From the NCBI GenBank assembly GCA_963770535.1, contig CAVYPZ010000003.1, forward strand, positions 2,046,001 through 2,110,000: a stretch of 64,000 bases of DNA. Reading direction: 5' to 3'. Numbering within the stretch: position 1 is the first letter of the stretch; the number at the start of each line of letters is the position of its first letter. A program made the translations under genes and the position numbers. Below the pieces are notes generated by a model. It was not told the origin of the DNA and searched no databases. It saw only the letters and a program-made list of their open reading frames with translations. This document shows, one piece after another, positions 8,176 through 18,828 of the stretch. Source of the DNA: RYN-230 sp963770535. Lineage in GTDB: Bacteria; Actinomycetota; Actinomycetes; Streptosporangiales; Streptosporangiaceae.

Positions 8176-9639
8176 TCACTCCTCCAGCGAGTCCAGGTGA
8201 ACCAGCCCGACCTCGACCACCCGGCGCGGGTCATGCCGGTACAGGTAGACAAGGTAGATCAGGCCCGCGGCCATCCACCCGGCCACCCCCGGGCCCAGGT
8301 AGGAGTAGGGCGGGGACAGCGGGGCCACGAACGAGAACACCTTGATCCCCGCCGCGGTCAGCCAGGCCGGGACGAACGTGACGATGCCCAGCACCGGGAT
8401 GACCAGCCACAGCACCGGGTTGGGCCGGCGTGCGGCCCGGCCGAAGAAGCCGATGCAGGCCGCGTTCATCACGATGTAGATCGCGGCCAGCACGATGACC
8501 AGGGCCGTGGCCACCATCACGAACGCGGTGGTGGCCCCGTAGCCCAGCCCGAGCCCGAGGGTCACCGCCACGGTGACCACGAAGCCGGTCAGGATGGCCA
8601 GGGCCGGGGAGTGGTGCCTCGGGTGTATCTGGGCCAGGAAGCGGGGGAACGCGCCGATCCGGCCCATGGCGTAGGCCGTGCGGCTGGACACGTTCACCCC
8701 CGCGTTGGCGTTGGCGATCGTGGAGTTCACGATGGCCAGGAACACGAAGAACCAGAACAGCCCGTACAGCGACCGGGCCATGCCCTCCCAGGACGCGGCG
8801 CCGGTCCCGGTGGTGAAGTGGACGAACTTCGCCGGCCCGTACGCGACGTCAACGGCGTACGTGGTGAACACGTACAGCGCGCCGATCAGCAGGGTGGCCA
8901 GCAGCACCGCCCGCGGGATGGTCCGCCGCGGGTCCCTGGCCTCCTCGGCCAGCGGCGCCGCCCCCTCGAACCCGCCGAAGGCCAGGATCGTGTACACCGA
9001 GCCGCCGATCACCCCGGCGAGGCCGCGGAATCCCGGCGGGGTGTACTTCGTGGTGAACACGCTGAGGGTGTTGTGGCTGCCCGCGTAGACCACGAAGAAC
9101 ACGGCGAGCACCCCGAAGACCGCGATCTCGAACAGGCCGAGGACCGTCCCGAGCCGGGCCGAGGTGCGGATGCCGTAGAAGCCGGCCGCCAGCACGATCA
9201 CCGCCCCGGCCAGCGCCCACGGCCACCACAGGCTCGCCGGGTAGCTGTGCCACTCGGCGTTGATGGTGGCGGCGGTGGTGAAGCCGAGCTGGAGCAGGAC
9301 CAGCGGCGGGATCAGGAACCCGACCAGCACGTAACCCCAGGCGACCAGGAAGCCGATGGCCGGGTGCAGGCCGCGGGCGGCGTAGGTGGCCAGCGACCCG
9401 GCCGAGGGCATCTCGCGGGCCAGCAGGCCGATGCTGACCGCGCAGAACAGGCACGCGACTAAGGCGAAGATCACGGCCAGGGGCAGCGACCCGCCCGCGA
9501 AGGCCACCCCGGCCGGGATGGAGGCGGCGATGGCCGCGCCGGGGGCCATGTCCGTGATGCTCTGGAACAGCACCTCGCGCAGCCCGATCGCATCGCGCCG
9601 CAGTCCCGGCGCCGTGGAGACAGACTCCCGGACCGCCAT
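8176..9639 (-). CDS. APC family amino acid/amine permease
   Basis: The 487-aa integral membrane protein has about 12-13 hydrophobic segments and the APC hallmark near the N-terminus (SITDMAPGAAIAASIPAGVAFAGGS, split in helix 1), REMPSAGSLATYAARGLHP, and GFEGAAPLAEEARDPRRTIPRA. It probably imports an amino acid or amide. The chosen ATG (9639) gives the family-typical N-terminus MAVRESVS; the frame stays open far upstream but that part is not homologous to anything I recognise. It heads a two-gene unit with the acetamidase. Confidence 0.9.
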   Translation of the reverse strand: MAVRESVSTAPGLRRDAIGLREVLFQSITDMAPGAAIAASIPAGVAFAGGSLPLAVIFALVACLFCAVSIGLLAREMPSAGSLATYAARGLHPAIGFLVAWGYVLVGFLIPPLVLLQLGFTTAATINAEWHSYPASLWWPWALAGAVIVLAAGFYGIRTSARLGTVLGLFEIAVFGVLAVFFVVYAGSHNTLSVFTTKYTPPGFRGLAGVIGGSVYTILAFGGFEGAAPLAEEARDPRRTIPRAVLLATLLIGALYVFTTYAVDVAYGPAKFVHFTTGTGAASWEGMARSLYGLFWFFVFLAIVNSTIANANAGVNVSSRTAYAMGRIGAFPRFLAQIHPRHHSPALAILTGFVVTVAVTLGLGLGYGATTAFVMVATALVIVLAAIYIVMNAACIGFFGRAARRPNPVLWLVIPVLGIVTFVPAWLTAAGIKVFSFVAPLSPPYSYLGPGVAGWMAAGLIYLVYLYRHDPRRVVEVGLVHLDSLEE

Positions 9640-9776
9640 GGCCACCTCCGCGGATCCTGGTGCCGTTGCCGCGATGGTCTCATGGCGCGCTGGCGCCGGA
9701 CAGGCCCAACTAGCGGCGGGCCCGGCTGGCTGATGAGGCCGGGCGCTGCCGCGGCCGGGCCGGCCCGGCCGGCGGG

Positions 9777-10406
9777 TCAGGCCGGGTCGCGGTGCCCGTT
9801 GGTGCTGAACGCCCCCGGGATGCCCTGCCGGGGCAGTGACACCTCGCCCGTCACGTCCGCGGCCAGCCGGACGCTGTCCCCGTCCACCAGGCGGACCTCG
9901 ATGCCAGGGAGCACCCGGTCCCCGTTGACGAAGGTCCCGTTGGTGGAGTGCTCGTCCCGGATCGTGGCCTGGCCGGTATCGCTGACGGTCACCGTGGCGT
10001 GCCGCCGCGACACATTGTCGTAGCTGGCAAAGGCCGCGGCGACCAGGGACTCTTCCGGGTCCCGGCCGAGCACCAGCGAGGTGCCCGCGGGAACTTCCAC
10101 GTTGCCGGTGGGGAAGATGAGGCGCAGCACCACAGGCGAGATGATCCCCTTCCGGGGCGGCAGCGGCTCGCGGCACACCGCGCAGAACACGGCGGCCGGC
10201 TCCTGGACAGCCGCGCCGCAGTGCGGGCAGGACGACCCGGCGGGCGGGGCCGCCGCACCCTCACGTTCCGGGTACTCCTGCATGACGGTCGGCGAGGCGG
10301 GCTCGTCGGCCGTCTTGCGCCTGGGCAGGTTGGCGCCGCAGGTGAAGCAGATGAGGTCGTCCTGCTGAACCTCAGCGGCGCAGGCAGGACAGGTCAGGGT
10401 CGCCAT
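9777..10406 (-). CDS. FHA-domain protein with two zinc ribbons
   Basis: This 209-aa cytosolic protein carries two N-terminal zinc-ribbon motifs (CPACAAEV...CFTCGANL and CPHCGAAV...CAVCREPL) and a C-terminal FHA domain (about residues 105-190) with the conserved GRDPEES, SRRHA and STNGTFVNG motifs. FHA domains bind phosphothreonine, so it probably reads Ser/Thr kinase output; partners are unknown. A ggagg ribosome-binding site precedes the ATG. It is monocistronic, upstream of nothing on its strand. Confidence 0.9.
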   Translation of the reverse strand: MATLTCPACAAEVQQDDLICFTCGANLPRRKTADEPASPTVMQEYPEREGAAAPPAGSSCPHCGAAVQEPAAVFCAVCREPLPPRKGIISPVVLRLIFPTGNVEVPAGTSLVLGRDPEESLVAAAFASYDNVSRRHATVTVSDTGQATIRDEHSTNGTFVNGDRVLPGIEVRLVDGDSVRLAADVTGEVSLPRQGIPGAFSTNGHRDPA

Positions 10407-10552
10407 GTCGTCCTCCGGGACGGCGGCAGGGAGGTGTTCACGTGAGCCTAACGTCCGCGCAGCGGCGCCAGTGCCCGGCCACCTGGGCGGCGCGCAGTAG
10501 CATCGCGGTCATGCGGCGTCACCGGCTGGCGAGGGGCACACCATGATCAGTT

Positions 10553-11731
10553 ATGACGCTCAGCGGTGAGCATGAGGAACTGCGCCAGACCGTCGCCGCT
10601 TTCGCCCGGGACGTGGTGCGGCCGGTGATCGGCGACTTCTACGAGCGCGGCAGGTTCCCCTATGACCTGATCGCCCGGATGGCCAAGCTCGGCCTGTTCG
10701 GGCTGCCGTTCCCCGCGGAGTACGGCGGCATGGACGGGGACCTGTTCGCGCTCGGCCTGGCCCTGGAGGAACTGGCCCGGGTGGACTCCTCGGTGGCCAT
10801 CACGCTGGAGGCCGCCGTGGCCCTCGGCGCCATGCCTATCTACCGGTTCGGCACCGGGGAGCAGCGCCGCCGCTGGCTGCCCGAGCTGTGCTCGGGCGAG
10901 CGCCTGGCCGCGTTCGGCCTGACCGAGGCGGGCGGCGGGACGGACATCCCCGGCGGGATGCGGACCACCGCCCGGCTGGAGGAGGGCGGCGAAGGCGGCC
11001 CGGGGCCGGGCGGTGAGTGGGTGATCGACGGAACCAAGTCGTTCATCACCAACGCCGGGACCGCGATCACCTCCCTGGTGACGGTGCTGGCCATCACCGG
11101 GGGCGCGCCCGGCGGGCCCCGGGAGATCTCGTCCATCGTGGTGCCGGCCGGCACCCCCGGGCTGACCGTGGGCCAGGAATACTCGAAGGCGGGCTGGTGT
11201 GCCTCGGACACCAGGGAACTGGCGTTCGCCTCGTGCCGTGTCCCTGCGGACCATCTGCTGGGCGCGCGCGGCCGCGGTTACGCCCAGTTCCTGGAGATCC
11301 TGGACGAGGGGCGGATCGCGATCGCCGCGCTCGCGGTCGGCCTGGCCCAGGGCTGCGTGGACGAATGCCTGCGCTACACCGGCGAGCGGGCGGCGTTCGG
11401 CCACCGGCTCGGCCATTACCAGGCCATCCGGTTCAAGCTGGCCGACATGGAGGCCCGCACCCACAGTGCGCGGCTGGCCTGGTACGACGCGGCGGCCCGG
11501 CTGGTCGCAGGGCAGCCGTCAAGCGGCAGGCGGCCATCGCCAAGCTCATCGCGGCCAACGCGGCGATGGACAACGCCCGGGAGGCCACCCAGATCTTCGG
11601 CGGCTATGGATTCATGAACGAGTTCCCGGTCGCGCCGCTTCTACCGCGACGCCAAGGTGCTGGAGATCGGGGAGGGCACCTCCGAAGTGCAGCGGATGAT
11701 CATCGCACGGGAACTCGGCGTCCCGGACTAG
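10553..11731 (+). CDS. Acyl-CoA dehydrogenase, two apparent frameshifts
   Basis: A complete FAD-dependent acyl-CoA dehydrogenase can be rebuilt by joining three frames. The first gives FGLTEAGGGTD and the domain through LAWYDAAARLV; a shift near 11515 leads into VKRQAAIAKLIAANAAMDNA and IFGGYGFMNEF; a second near 11632 leads into FYRDAKVLEIGEGTSEVQ and MIIARELGVPD with the stop at 11729-11731. The EIGEGTSE segment carries the catalytic glutamate. The enzyme oxidises acyl-CoA in fatty or branched-chain acid breakdown. Both shifts restore conserved sequence exactly, so they look like sequence errors. Confidence 0.85.
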
Positions 11732-12401
11732 GCCCGGCCGGGCCAGTTATGGCCGAAAGGCCGGCCGCGAAATAACGGTCGCCCGGCGGCCGGTCGCGGC
11801 GGCCGGGGCAAGAATCGCGTACCCGGGCGCACCGATCCCGGTATCGGGGGGGAAATGGCGGGGCCGCCGGTGATGGCGCGGGCCCGGCCTGCCGCTGACC
11901 CGCTGCGTCCGGCCGTGAGCAGGACGCGGTCGGCGAGGGCGGCCAGGTCAGGCAGCCGGTGTCCGGGCCGGCAGCGGGACCTGTGACCCTGCGCCGCCCG
12001 CAGGAGGCACGGGCCGCGGCGCAGGCGCCGGGGGCCCGGCTGGGCGGCCGTCCTGGGGTGAACGTGTACCGTCCGTACCTGGGTACTCTTAGCGCGCTTC
12101 GTACATACGTGGCTTAGTTAGTACAGAACGAGCCACGGCGCAAGCGCCGGCGAGTACCCTACTCACGTCGAGCCATCCGGCAAACATGACGCTAGAGCAG
12201 CGCTTTCCTGGCATAAGGTATTGATCACTGCCGATGGTGAGACGTTAGGGTTAGCCCTTGGCCGCGCCCGCGCGCGGGGCTTGCAGAATCGTCACCCGGG
12301 AAGGGGTGCGTCATGTCAGTTCCGCCGCAAGTACCGCGGGCCTGCTGGCTCGCCACACAAGCCAGGTGAGAGGTGCAGAGGCTGTGCGGTCCCGCAGCAA
12401 G
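11732..12401. other. Intergenic region upstream of the conservon, 670 bp
   Basis: The first 330 bp are very GC-rich and featureless. From about 12065 the DNA becomes less GC-rich and carries several gtac-containing words (gtaccgtccgtacctgggtac, gtacatacgt, tagtacag), a likely promoter area for cvnA. No gene is recognised. The true cvnA start could lie anywhere from 12300 to 12402. Confidence 0.45.
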
Positions 12402-15400
12402 ATGAGCGGTAACGGGCTGGCTGGCGATCCAGGGTCAGTCGAGCCGTCCGCCGAAGCCGGCCCGGCGTCCCGCGCACCCGCGGGCCTCGAGAGCCGGGAA
12501 GACAGCACCGAGGCCGGCGGGGGTGGCCAGCCCAGGCGCCCGGGCCGGAGCTCACGCCGGGCGCTGAAGAACTGGCGGGTGCGTTCCCGCCTGGTCCTGC
12601 TGATCGCCATCCCCACGCTCACCGCCGTGGTGCTGGGCGGTGCCGGGATCCTCTCCTACGCGCGCAGCGCCACCGCCGACGGGCGAGTCCAGCAGCTCGC
12701 CGCGCTGAGCGCCGAACGTCACCGTCCTCGCCCAGCGCCTCGAGGACGAGCGGGACCAGACGGTCCGCTACATCGGGCTCGGGATCTCGGGCCAGGGCGG
12801 CCGGGGGTCCTCCCCGGCCCTGGCTGCCCCCGAGCTGACCGTGGTCAAGCAGACGTACGCCCTGACCGACCAGGCCGCAGCGGGGGTGCAGCGCGAGCTG
12901 GACCAGATCAACGGCTCGTTCCCCGCCCAGACCCAGCAGCAGGCGGCGACGGCCCGCACCGCGCTGGCGAACCTGACTGCAGCTGCGGAAAGCGTCGATC
13001 GGGACCAAGCTGCCCGCCCTGGTCGTGGTGCAGGACTACAGCCACCATCATCCAGCAGCTCATCGCGCTGATCGACGTGACCGGCCAGGGCACCAGTGAC
13101 GCCACCCTCGGCCAGGCCATCCGCGTGCTCGGCCTCGTGTCCAGGATGAAGGAGCAGGCCTCCCAGCAGCGGGCGATCCTCACCTACGGCCTGCTGGTCG
13201 GCCAGCTCCTGCCCAACGAGCAGACCGCGCTCAACTCGGCGCTCTCGGAGCAGCAGAGCAACCTGGCCTCGTTCAACACCACCGCCAGCATCGCGCAGCG
13301 CAACCTGTGGAACAACAGCGTGGCCAGCTCCTTCGTCTTCCAGGCCGACGCCGAGGAAACCCAGGCGATCGCCATCGAGGCGCAGACCGGCAAGCTGACC
13401 AGCGATACCACCACGGTGGACACGTGGTACGGCTCCATGTCGAACGTGATCGACTCCCAGATGACCTCGGTGGAGCAGGCCCTGTCCGGCGCAGGTCAGC
13501 TCCCGCGCGGCGTCGCTGCACAAGTCGGCCCTGACGGCGGCCATCGTGGTCGGCGTGGCGGTCCTGCTCGTGCTCGCGCTCTCCCTGTTCCTGACCGTGC
13601 TCATCGGCCGCTCGATGGTCCGCCCGCTGCGGCGGCTGCGCGCCGGCGCCCTGGAAGTGGCCGGCGTGCGGCTGCCGGAGATGGTCCGGCGGATGAGCGA
13701 GGCCGACGGCGGCGGCTCCTTCGACGTCGCCCCCATCGACGTGGACTCCTCCGACGAGATCGGTGAAGTCGCGCGGGCGTTCGACCAGGTCCACCGGGAA
13801 GCGCTGCGGCTGGCCGCGAACGAGGCCGCGCTGCGCGGGAACGTCAACGCGATGTTCGTGAACCTGTCCCGGCGCAGCCAGTCCCTGGTCGAACGCCAGA
13901 TCCGGCTGATCGACGATCTCGAGCAGGGCGAGCAGGACCCGGAGCGGCTGTCCAACCTGTTCCAGATGGACCACCTGGCCACCCGCATGCGCCGCAACTC
14001 GGAGAACCTCCTGGTGCTCGCGGGCCACGAGGTATCCCGCCGGTGGAACCAGCCGGTGGCCCTGGTGGACGTGCTCCGGGCGGCGGTCTCCGAGATCGAG
14101 CAGTACGAGCGGGTCTCGATGAACGTGCAGCCCGGCATCTCGGTCCGCGGCCAGGCCGTCAACGACGTGGTCCACCTGGTGGCGGAGCTGGTGGAGAACG
14201 CCACCTCCTTCTCGTCGGCGGAGACGCCGGTGACCGTGTCCGGCCACCTGCTGAACAGCGGGGGAGTCCTGCTCGACATCAGCGACCAGGGTGTCGGCAT
14301 GGGCGCTGAGGAGATGGCCCACGCTAACTGGCGGCTGGACAACCCGCCCGTGGTGGACGTGGCCGTATCCCGCCGCATGGGCCTGTTCGTGGTCGCACGG
14401 CTGGCCGCGCGGCACGGCATCCGGGTGCGGCTGCGCCCGGCGACGACCGGCGGCCTGACCGCCCTGGTCTGGCTGCCTGATGAGACCGTGACCCACGAGG
14501 GCAACGGGTCGCCGTCCGGGCTGCGCCGCTTCGAGCGGAACGGCTCGGGCAACGCGGACGCCCTCGACGCCCTGTCCGGCAACGGCGGGTCCGGGGAATG
14601 GGGCCCGCGGCGCGGCCGGAGCGCCGCCGAGGAGGAGGTGAACGCGGCCCGCGCGCCGCGCTTCACCCCGCTGCACGCCGAGAACGGTGATTCGGCGGCC
14701 ACGGCGGGCTTCCCGGCGCTCCCACCGTCCTGGGACGACCCGGCTTCCTCGTCGCCCGCACCCGCCTGGGACGACGTCCCGTCCCGGCCCGACGCCCCGT
14801 CCTGGGAGACTGCGGCCCCGGCCGCGTCCTGGGATGACCCGTCGTCGCTGGGCACGCCGTCCGCGTCCGCGCCGCCCTCCGCAGCCGGTACCGGGCCGCT
14901 GCCCTCCGTGCCCACCAACGGCACCACGTCGTTCGGCACGCGCTCAGCGGGGACGGCGCCAGCCAGCCGCCCCGGCTGCCCACCCGGCCCGTGCGGAGCC
15001 TCGGCGGCAGTGATCCGGGCCAGGCCACGGCGGGAAGTCGTGGTGCCCCCGGCCGGCCCGGCCGGGGAGGGCAGCCGGCTGCCTATCTTTGAGTCGGTGG
15101 AGTCGGACTGGTTCCGCCGCGGGCGGCACAGCGCCGACCGGGCGAACTCTGGTGCTGCCGCACCGGACAGCAACAGCACCGACACGGACGGCTGGGCCGC
15201 CTCCGCCGCGGACGAGGGCTGGCGGGCCGCCGAGGCGGTCAGCAAGCCGGCGTCGGGCGGGGTGACCCTGTCCGGCCTCCCGAAGCGCGTTCCCAAGGCC
15301 AACCTGGTGCCCGGGACCGTGGGCGCGAACGCCGAGGCCACGCCGCCTCCGGTTCGCTCGGCTGCGGTGACCCGGCAGCGCTTCGCCAGCTTCCAGCGAG

Positions 15401-15471
15401 GCGTTCGCGAGGCGCGGGCCGCCGTTAACACCGAAGATGATGCTGGCGGTGAGGGAGACGATGTGACATGA
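12402..15471 (+). CDS. cvnA: Conservon sensor histidine kinase-like protein CvnA, multiple frameshifts
   Basis: Joined frames give the usual CvnA: a membrane segment (LLIAIPTLTAVVLGG), a NIT-type sensor domain, a second membrane segment (VVGVAVLLVLALSLFL), HAMP, a dimerisation region (NLSRRSQSLVERQIRLIDDLE), an ATPase domain (ELVENATSFSS N-box, DISDQGVGMG G1-box) and a long Pro/Ser-rich tail ending GLPKRVPKANLVPG. Apparent shifts lie near 12717, 12990, 13040 and 13505, with a possible pair near 14945 and 15020. The start (ATG 12402) is uncertain. CvnA sits in the membrane with CvnB-D as a G-protein-coupled-like signalling complex in streptomycetes. Confidence 0.8.
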
Positions 15472-15535
15472 GGGGTCGAGCCGGATTGCCTGACGTGCTG
15501 GTGCTTATGGTGGGGTCGCCGAGAGAGGAGGGTTC

Positions 15536-15958
15536 GTGAGTCCGCTAACCCGTCCGGTCCAGGACCTGAACTGGCTGATCACGAACTTCGTGGAGAGGGT
15601 CCCGTCCGTCGCGCATGCCATCGTGGTCTCGTCAGACGGGCTGCCCCTGGCGTACTCGAACGGCTTCCCGCCGGACCGGGTCGATCAGCTGGCGGCCGTG
15701 ACGTCCGGCCTGACCAGCTTGACGCAGGGCGCTTCCCGGGTCTTCGAAGGCGGCCCGGTGACTCAGACGGTCGTGGAAATGCAGCGTGGCCTGCTGCTGG
15801 TGATGGCGATCAGCGATGGATCGAGCCTGGCCGTGCTCGCGTCCGCTGATTGCGACATGGGCCTGGTGGCCTACGAGATGGCGCTCCTCGTTGAGCGGGT
15901 GGGACGGGCTCTCACGCCGGATATGCGTGGGGCTCTGCGGTCGGAGGATGGCAGATAG
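15536..15958 (+). CDS. cvnB: Roadblock/LC7 domain protein CvnB
   Basis: The 140-aa protein is a Roadblock/LC7 (MglB-like) fold: LNWLITNFVERVPSVAHAIVVSSDGLPLAYS at the start, then DQLAAVTSGLTSLTQGA and the hydrophobic strand MQRGLLLVMAISDGSSLAVLA. It starts with GTG behind a strong agaggagg (15524-15531). In conservons CvnB partners the Ras-like GTPase CvnD, probably as a GTPase-activating or scaffold subunit. It lies 64 bp after cvnA and just before cvnC. Confidence 0.95.
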   Translation: MSPLTRPVQDLNWLITNFVERVPSVAHAIVVSSDGLPLAYSNGFPPDRVDQLAAVTSGLTSLTQGASRVFEGGPVTQTVVEMQRGLLLVMAISDGSSLAVLASADCDMGLVAYEMALLVERVGRALTPDMRGALRSEDGR

Positions 15959-16406
15959 TGACAGGAGAGACCGTTGTCCGGCCCAGGCCTGGATGACTGG
16001 CCGCCGACAGGTGGCCAAGCGAGGCACCGGGTCCGGCGGAGGAAAGCGTTCACGTGGGGCTGAACCCGCTGGGAGCGGGCTGGTCCGGCCGTATGCGGTG
16101 ACCGGGGGCAGGACTAAGCCCCGGTACCAGCTCCAGATCGAGGCGATGGTGGCCGCGTCTCACTACGAGGCGCGCGATCTCTCGAGCCTCAGCCCGGAAT
16201 GCCAGGCCATCCTCGGGTTCTGCCGCGATTGGCGCTCAGTGGCGGAGATATCCGCCGTGCTCAGGATGCCCCTGGGCGTGGCGCGTGTCCTGGTCGCTGA
16301 TATGGCGGTGGAAGGGCTGGTCAGGGTTCACCAGCTGGACCATGCACATGGCCGCCCAGATCTCAACCTGCTCGAAAGGGTGCTCAGTGGACTTCGCAAG
16401 CTCTAG
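15949..16406 (+). CDS. cvnC: DUF742 protein CvnC
   Basis: The conserved DUF742 core is clear: SGLVRPYAVTGGRTKPRYQLQIEA is split by nothing, followed by ECQAILGFCRDWRSVAEISAVL (a helix-turn-helix-like region) and LLERVLSGLRKL. The N-terminus is uncertain. The ATG at 15949 overlaps the cvnB stop, but a TTG at 15974 behind aggaga gives an alternative beginning (SGPGLDDWPPTGGQ) that would need a one-base shift near 16040. In conservons CvnC is an essential adaptor to the kinase and GTPase. Confidence 0.88.
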
Positions 16407-16989
16407 TCCCGTGCGCGGCACGGCTGGGGATACCGCCGCCATGACGTCGGTCAAGATCGTCGTGGCGGGTGGTTTCGGCGTCGGCAAGACCACCTTCGTC
16501 GGATCGGTCTCAGAGATCACCCCGCTGACCACCGAAGCGGTCATGACGTCGGCCAGTGCCGGAGTGGACGACCTGTCGGCGGTCCCCGACAAGACCACGA
16601 CCACGGTAGCCATGGACTTCGGCCGGGTGACGCTGGACGCCGGCCTGATCCTGTACCTGTTCGGCACGCCCGGCCAGCACCGGTTCTGGTTCATGTGGGA
16701 CGACCTGATCCAGGGCGCGATCGGCGCCGTGGTCCTGGTGGACACCCGCCGCCTGGCCGACTCCTTCCCCGCCGTCGATTACTTCGAGACGGCAGGCCTG
16801 CCGTTCATCGTGGCCATCAACGGATTCCACGGCGAGTTCCCGCACGGCGTCCAGGACGTCGCGGAGGCCTTGTCGGTCAGCCCGAACGTCCCGGTCGTCC
16901 AGTGTGACGCCCGGGGCAGGAAGTCCACCAAGGCGACACTCATCGCGCTGGTGGAACACGCCATGGCCATGCAGCTCAGCCCCAGGTAA
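16387..16989 (+). CDS. cvnD: Conservon Ras-like GTPase CvnD
   Basis: The 200-aa GTPase has a P-loop (GGFGVGKTTFVGS), switch region TTTVAMDFGR, the G3-like LFGTPGQHRFWFMW and the base-recognition area INGFHGE. Starting at GTG 16387 gives MDFASSSPVRG, the family-typical beginning; this overlaps the end of cvnC by 20 bp and has gaaaggg just upstream. As a small cytosolic GTPase it is expected to cycle with CvnB (roadblock) and respond to CvnA. It closes the four-gene operon. Confidence 0.95.
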   Translation: MDFASSSPVRGTAGDTAAMTSVKIVVAGGFGVGKTTFVGSVSEITPLTTEAVMTSASAGVDDLSAVPDKTTTTVAMDFGRVTLDAGLILYLFGTPGQHRFWFMWDDLIQGAIGAVVLVDTRRLADSFPAVDYFETAGLPFIVAINGFHGEFPHGVQDVAEALSVSPNVPVVQCDARGRKSTKATLIALVEHAMAMQLSPR

Positions 16990-17084
16990 GCCAGCCCGGC
17001 GCGCCTCGCCGCGTACTGCCCGCGAGGCCCGGAAGACGCCGGCGTCCCCGGGGCCCGCGGCTGCGGTAGGGTTCTGGCGGTGCC

Positions 17085-17161
17085 GGGGCGGTAGCTCAGC
17101 CGGTCAGAGCAGCGGACTCATAATCCGTCGGTCGTGGGTTCGAGCCCCACCCGCCCCACCA
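17085..17161 (+). tRNA. tRNA with CAT anticodon (elongator Met or lysidine-modified Ile), CCA encoded
   Basis: A full cloverleaf can be drawn: acceptor ggggcgg/ccgcccc, D-arm gctc..gagc, anticodon stem gcgga/tccgt with loop ctcataa (anticodon CAT), T-arm gtggg ttcgagc cccac, and encoded ACCA at the 3' end. The distinction between tRNA-Met and tRNA-Ile2 needs identity-element scoring. A serine recombinase gene abuts and reads into its 3' half on the other strand, which suggests it is an integration site. Confidence 0.93.
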
Positions 17162-18781
17162 ATCGTCCCGGTATGCGAACCGTCTCCTGGTTTGGAGTGG
17201 TTTCATCTGTTTCGCTTGTACCGGGTGTCTCGGGGATGGGTGTGTGTGGTCCGGGGATGCGGAACACCGGGATGACTCCTTCCTGGGTGAGGCGGATCTC
17301 GGCGAGGAGGGCTTCAATGGTGGCTTTGCGCTCACCGGGGGTGCCGCTGGTGAGGATGCCGGTGAGGTGGGTTTGGAGGCGCTCGATCACGCCGGGCGGC
17401 GGGCCGGTGGGCTCGGAGCCGAGGGCGTCTTCGAGTTCGGCCGCGCGCACGGTGAGCTGGGTTATCTCCATGCGGAGCGTGGTGAGGCGCTGGCCGGCGG
17501 CTTCTTCGGTCATGGTGCCGTTCTCGAACGCGGTGCAGTAGCGGTCGACGGCGGTCTCCTTCTGTTTGATCTGGGCGAGCAGTGCGGTGTGTTCGGCTTG
17601 GGCGTCGGTGTGACCGTCGCGGTGGAGTTCGATGGCGCGGGTGACGGCGTCGTTAATCAGGGCGGTGTGGTGGGTGTAGAAGTCCGCGAGGGCTGTGAGG
17701 ATGGCGGTGTCGAGGGCCTCGGCTGGCAGGCGGGTGGCCTGGCAGCCGTGGGTGCCGTAGCGGGCGCGGGAGAAGCAGGTGTAGTAGCGGTAGACGCGGT
17801 TGCGGCCGGTGGCGGCGGTGCCGATGTACTTGTGGCCGCAGGTGGGGCAGGTGATCAGGCCGGTGAGCTGGTAGTCGCTGTCGCTCATGGCGCGCTGCCC
17901 GGCGGTCTCGGTGCGGGCAGTGGCGATAGCGCAGGCAGTGTTCCAGGTCTCTGGGTCGATGAGCGGCTCGTGGCTGTTCTCGGCGTAGACGTCGCCGTAG
18001 GCGATGTCGCCGGTGTAGGCGGGGTTGGCGATGATCCGGTTGATCGTGTGCCCCGACCACGGCTTGCCGGTCCGGTTCGCCACCCCCCGCTTGTCCAGCT
18101 CGTCCGCGATGGCGCGGGTGCCGAGGCGCTGGGTGGTGAACAGGCGGAAGATCTCCCGCAGGTGTGGCGCCTCCTCCGGGTGCGGGATGAGCCGCTGGGT
18201 GCCGGGGTCAACGTGGTAGCCGTAGGGGCGTGAGCCGCCGGGCCATTTGCCCTTGCTGGCTTTGGTGGCCATGCCTTTGGTGACGCGGTCGATGATGGTC
18301 TCGCGCTCGAACTCCGCGAACACCCCCAGCAGCTGCACCAGCATCCGCCCGATCGAGGTGGAGGTGTCGAACGGCTCGGTGGCGGAGGCGAACGCGACCC
18401 CCGCGTCCTCAAGTTCGGTGAGCAGGTCGAGGAGGTCGGAGAGGCGGCGGGAGAACCGGTCGACCCGGTAGACCAGCAGCACGTCAAACCGTCCCGCGCG
18501 GGCGGCGCGCAGGGCTTGCTGGAGTCCGGGGCGGTCGGTGGTGGCGCCGGAGGCGTCGTCGGTGAAGGTGGCGGTCAGGGTCCAGCCGGGCTGGGAGTTA
18601 CATACGAACCGAGCGAGGCTTCCTGGGCGCTGATGGAGAACGGCTGGTGCTCGTCATCGGTAGAACGGCGCAGGTAGACCGCGACCCGCCGGGGACCGGT
18701 GGGGAGGTCACCGAACCCGGATGCGGCACGCGTGCGCTTATGAGATGACCGCTTGGTCCTGGGTGGTGCGGGGGCTGACAT
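17118..18781 (-). CDS. Large serine recombinase (integrase), one frameshift
   Basis: The N-terminal resolvase domain begins RRVAVYLRRSTDDEHQPFS with the catalytic serine region ISAQEASL, continues after a one-base shift near 18598 with TDDASGATTDRPGL and VYRVDRFSRRLSDLLDLL, and is followed by the recombinase domain, a zinc-ribbon (ITCPTCGHKYIG...CFSRARYG...C) and a coiled coil (about 300-380). The ATG at 18781 has aggagg upstream. The last codons (VGLEPTTDGL) are the reverse complement of the tRNA 3' half, so the gene abuts an attachment site. It probably integrates and excises the surrounding island. Confidence 0.88.
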
Positions 18782-18828
18782 GGCGGGGTTCCTCCTGGTG
18801 GGTTCATCGGCGGGGTTCCCAGAAGCCA

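Noticed and set aside
12768..15431. An 887-codon open frame antisense to cvnA
   Set aside because: It is compositionally typical of an antisense shadow; cvnA motifs on the plus strand are unmistakable.
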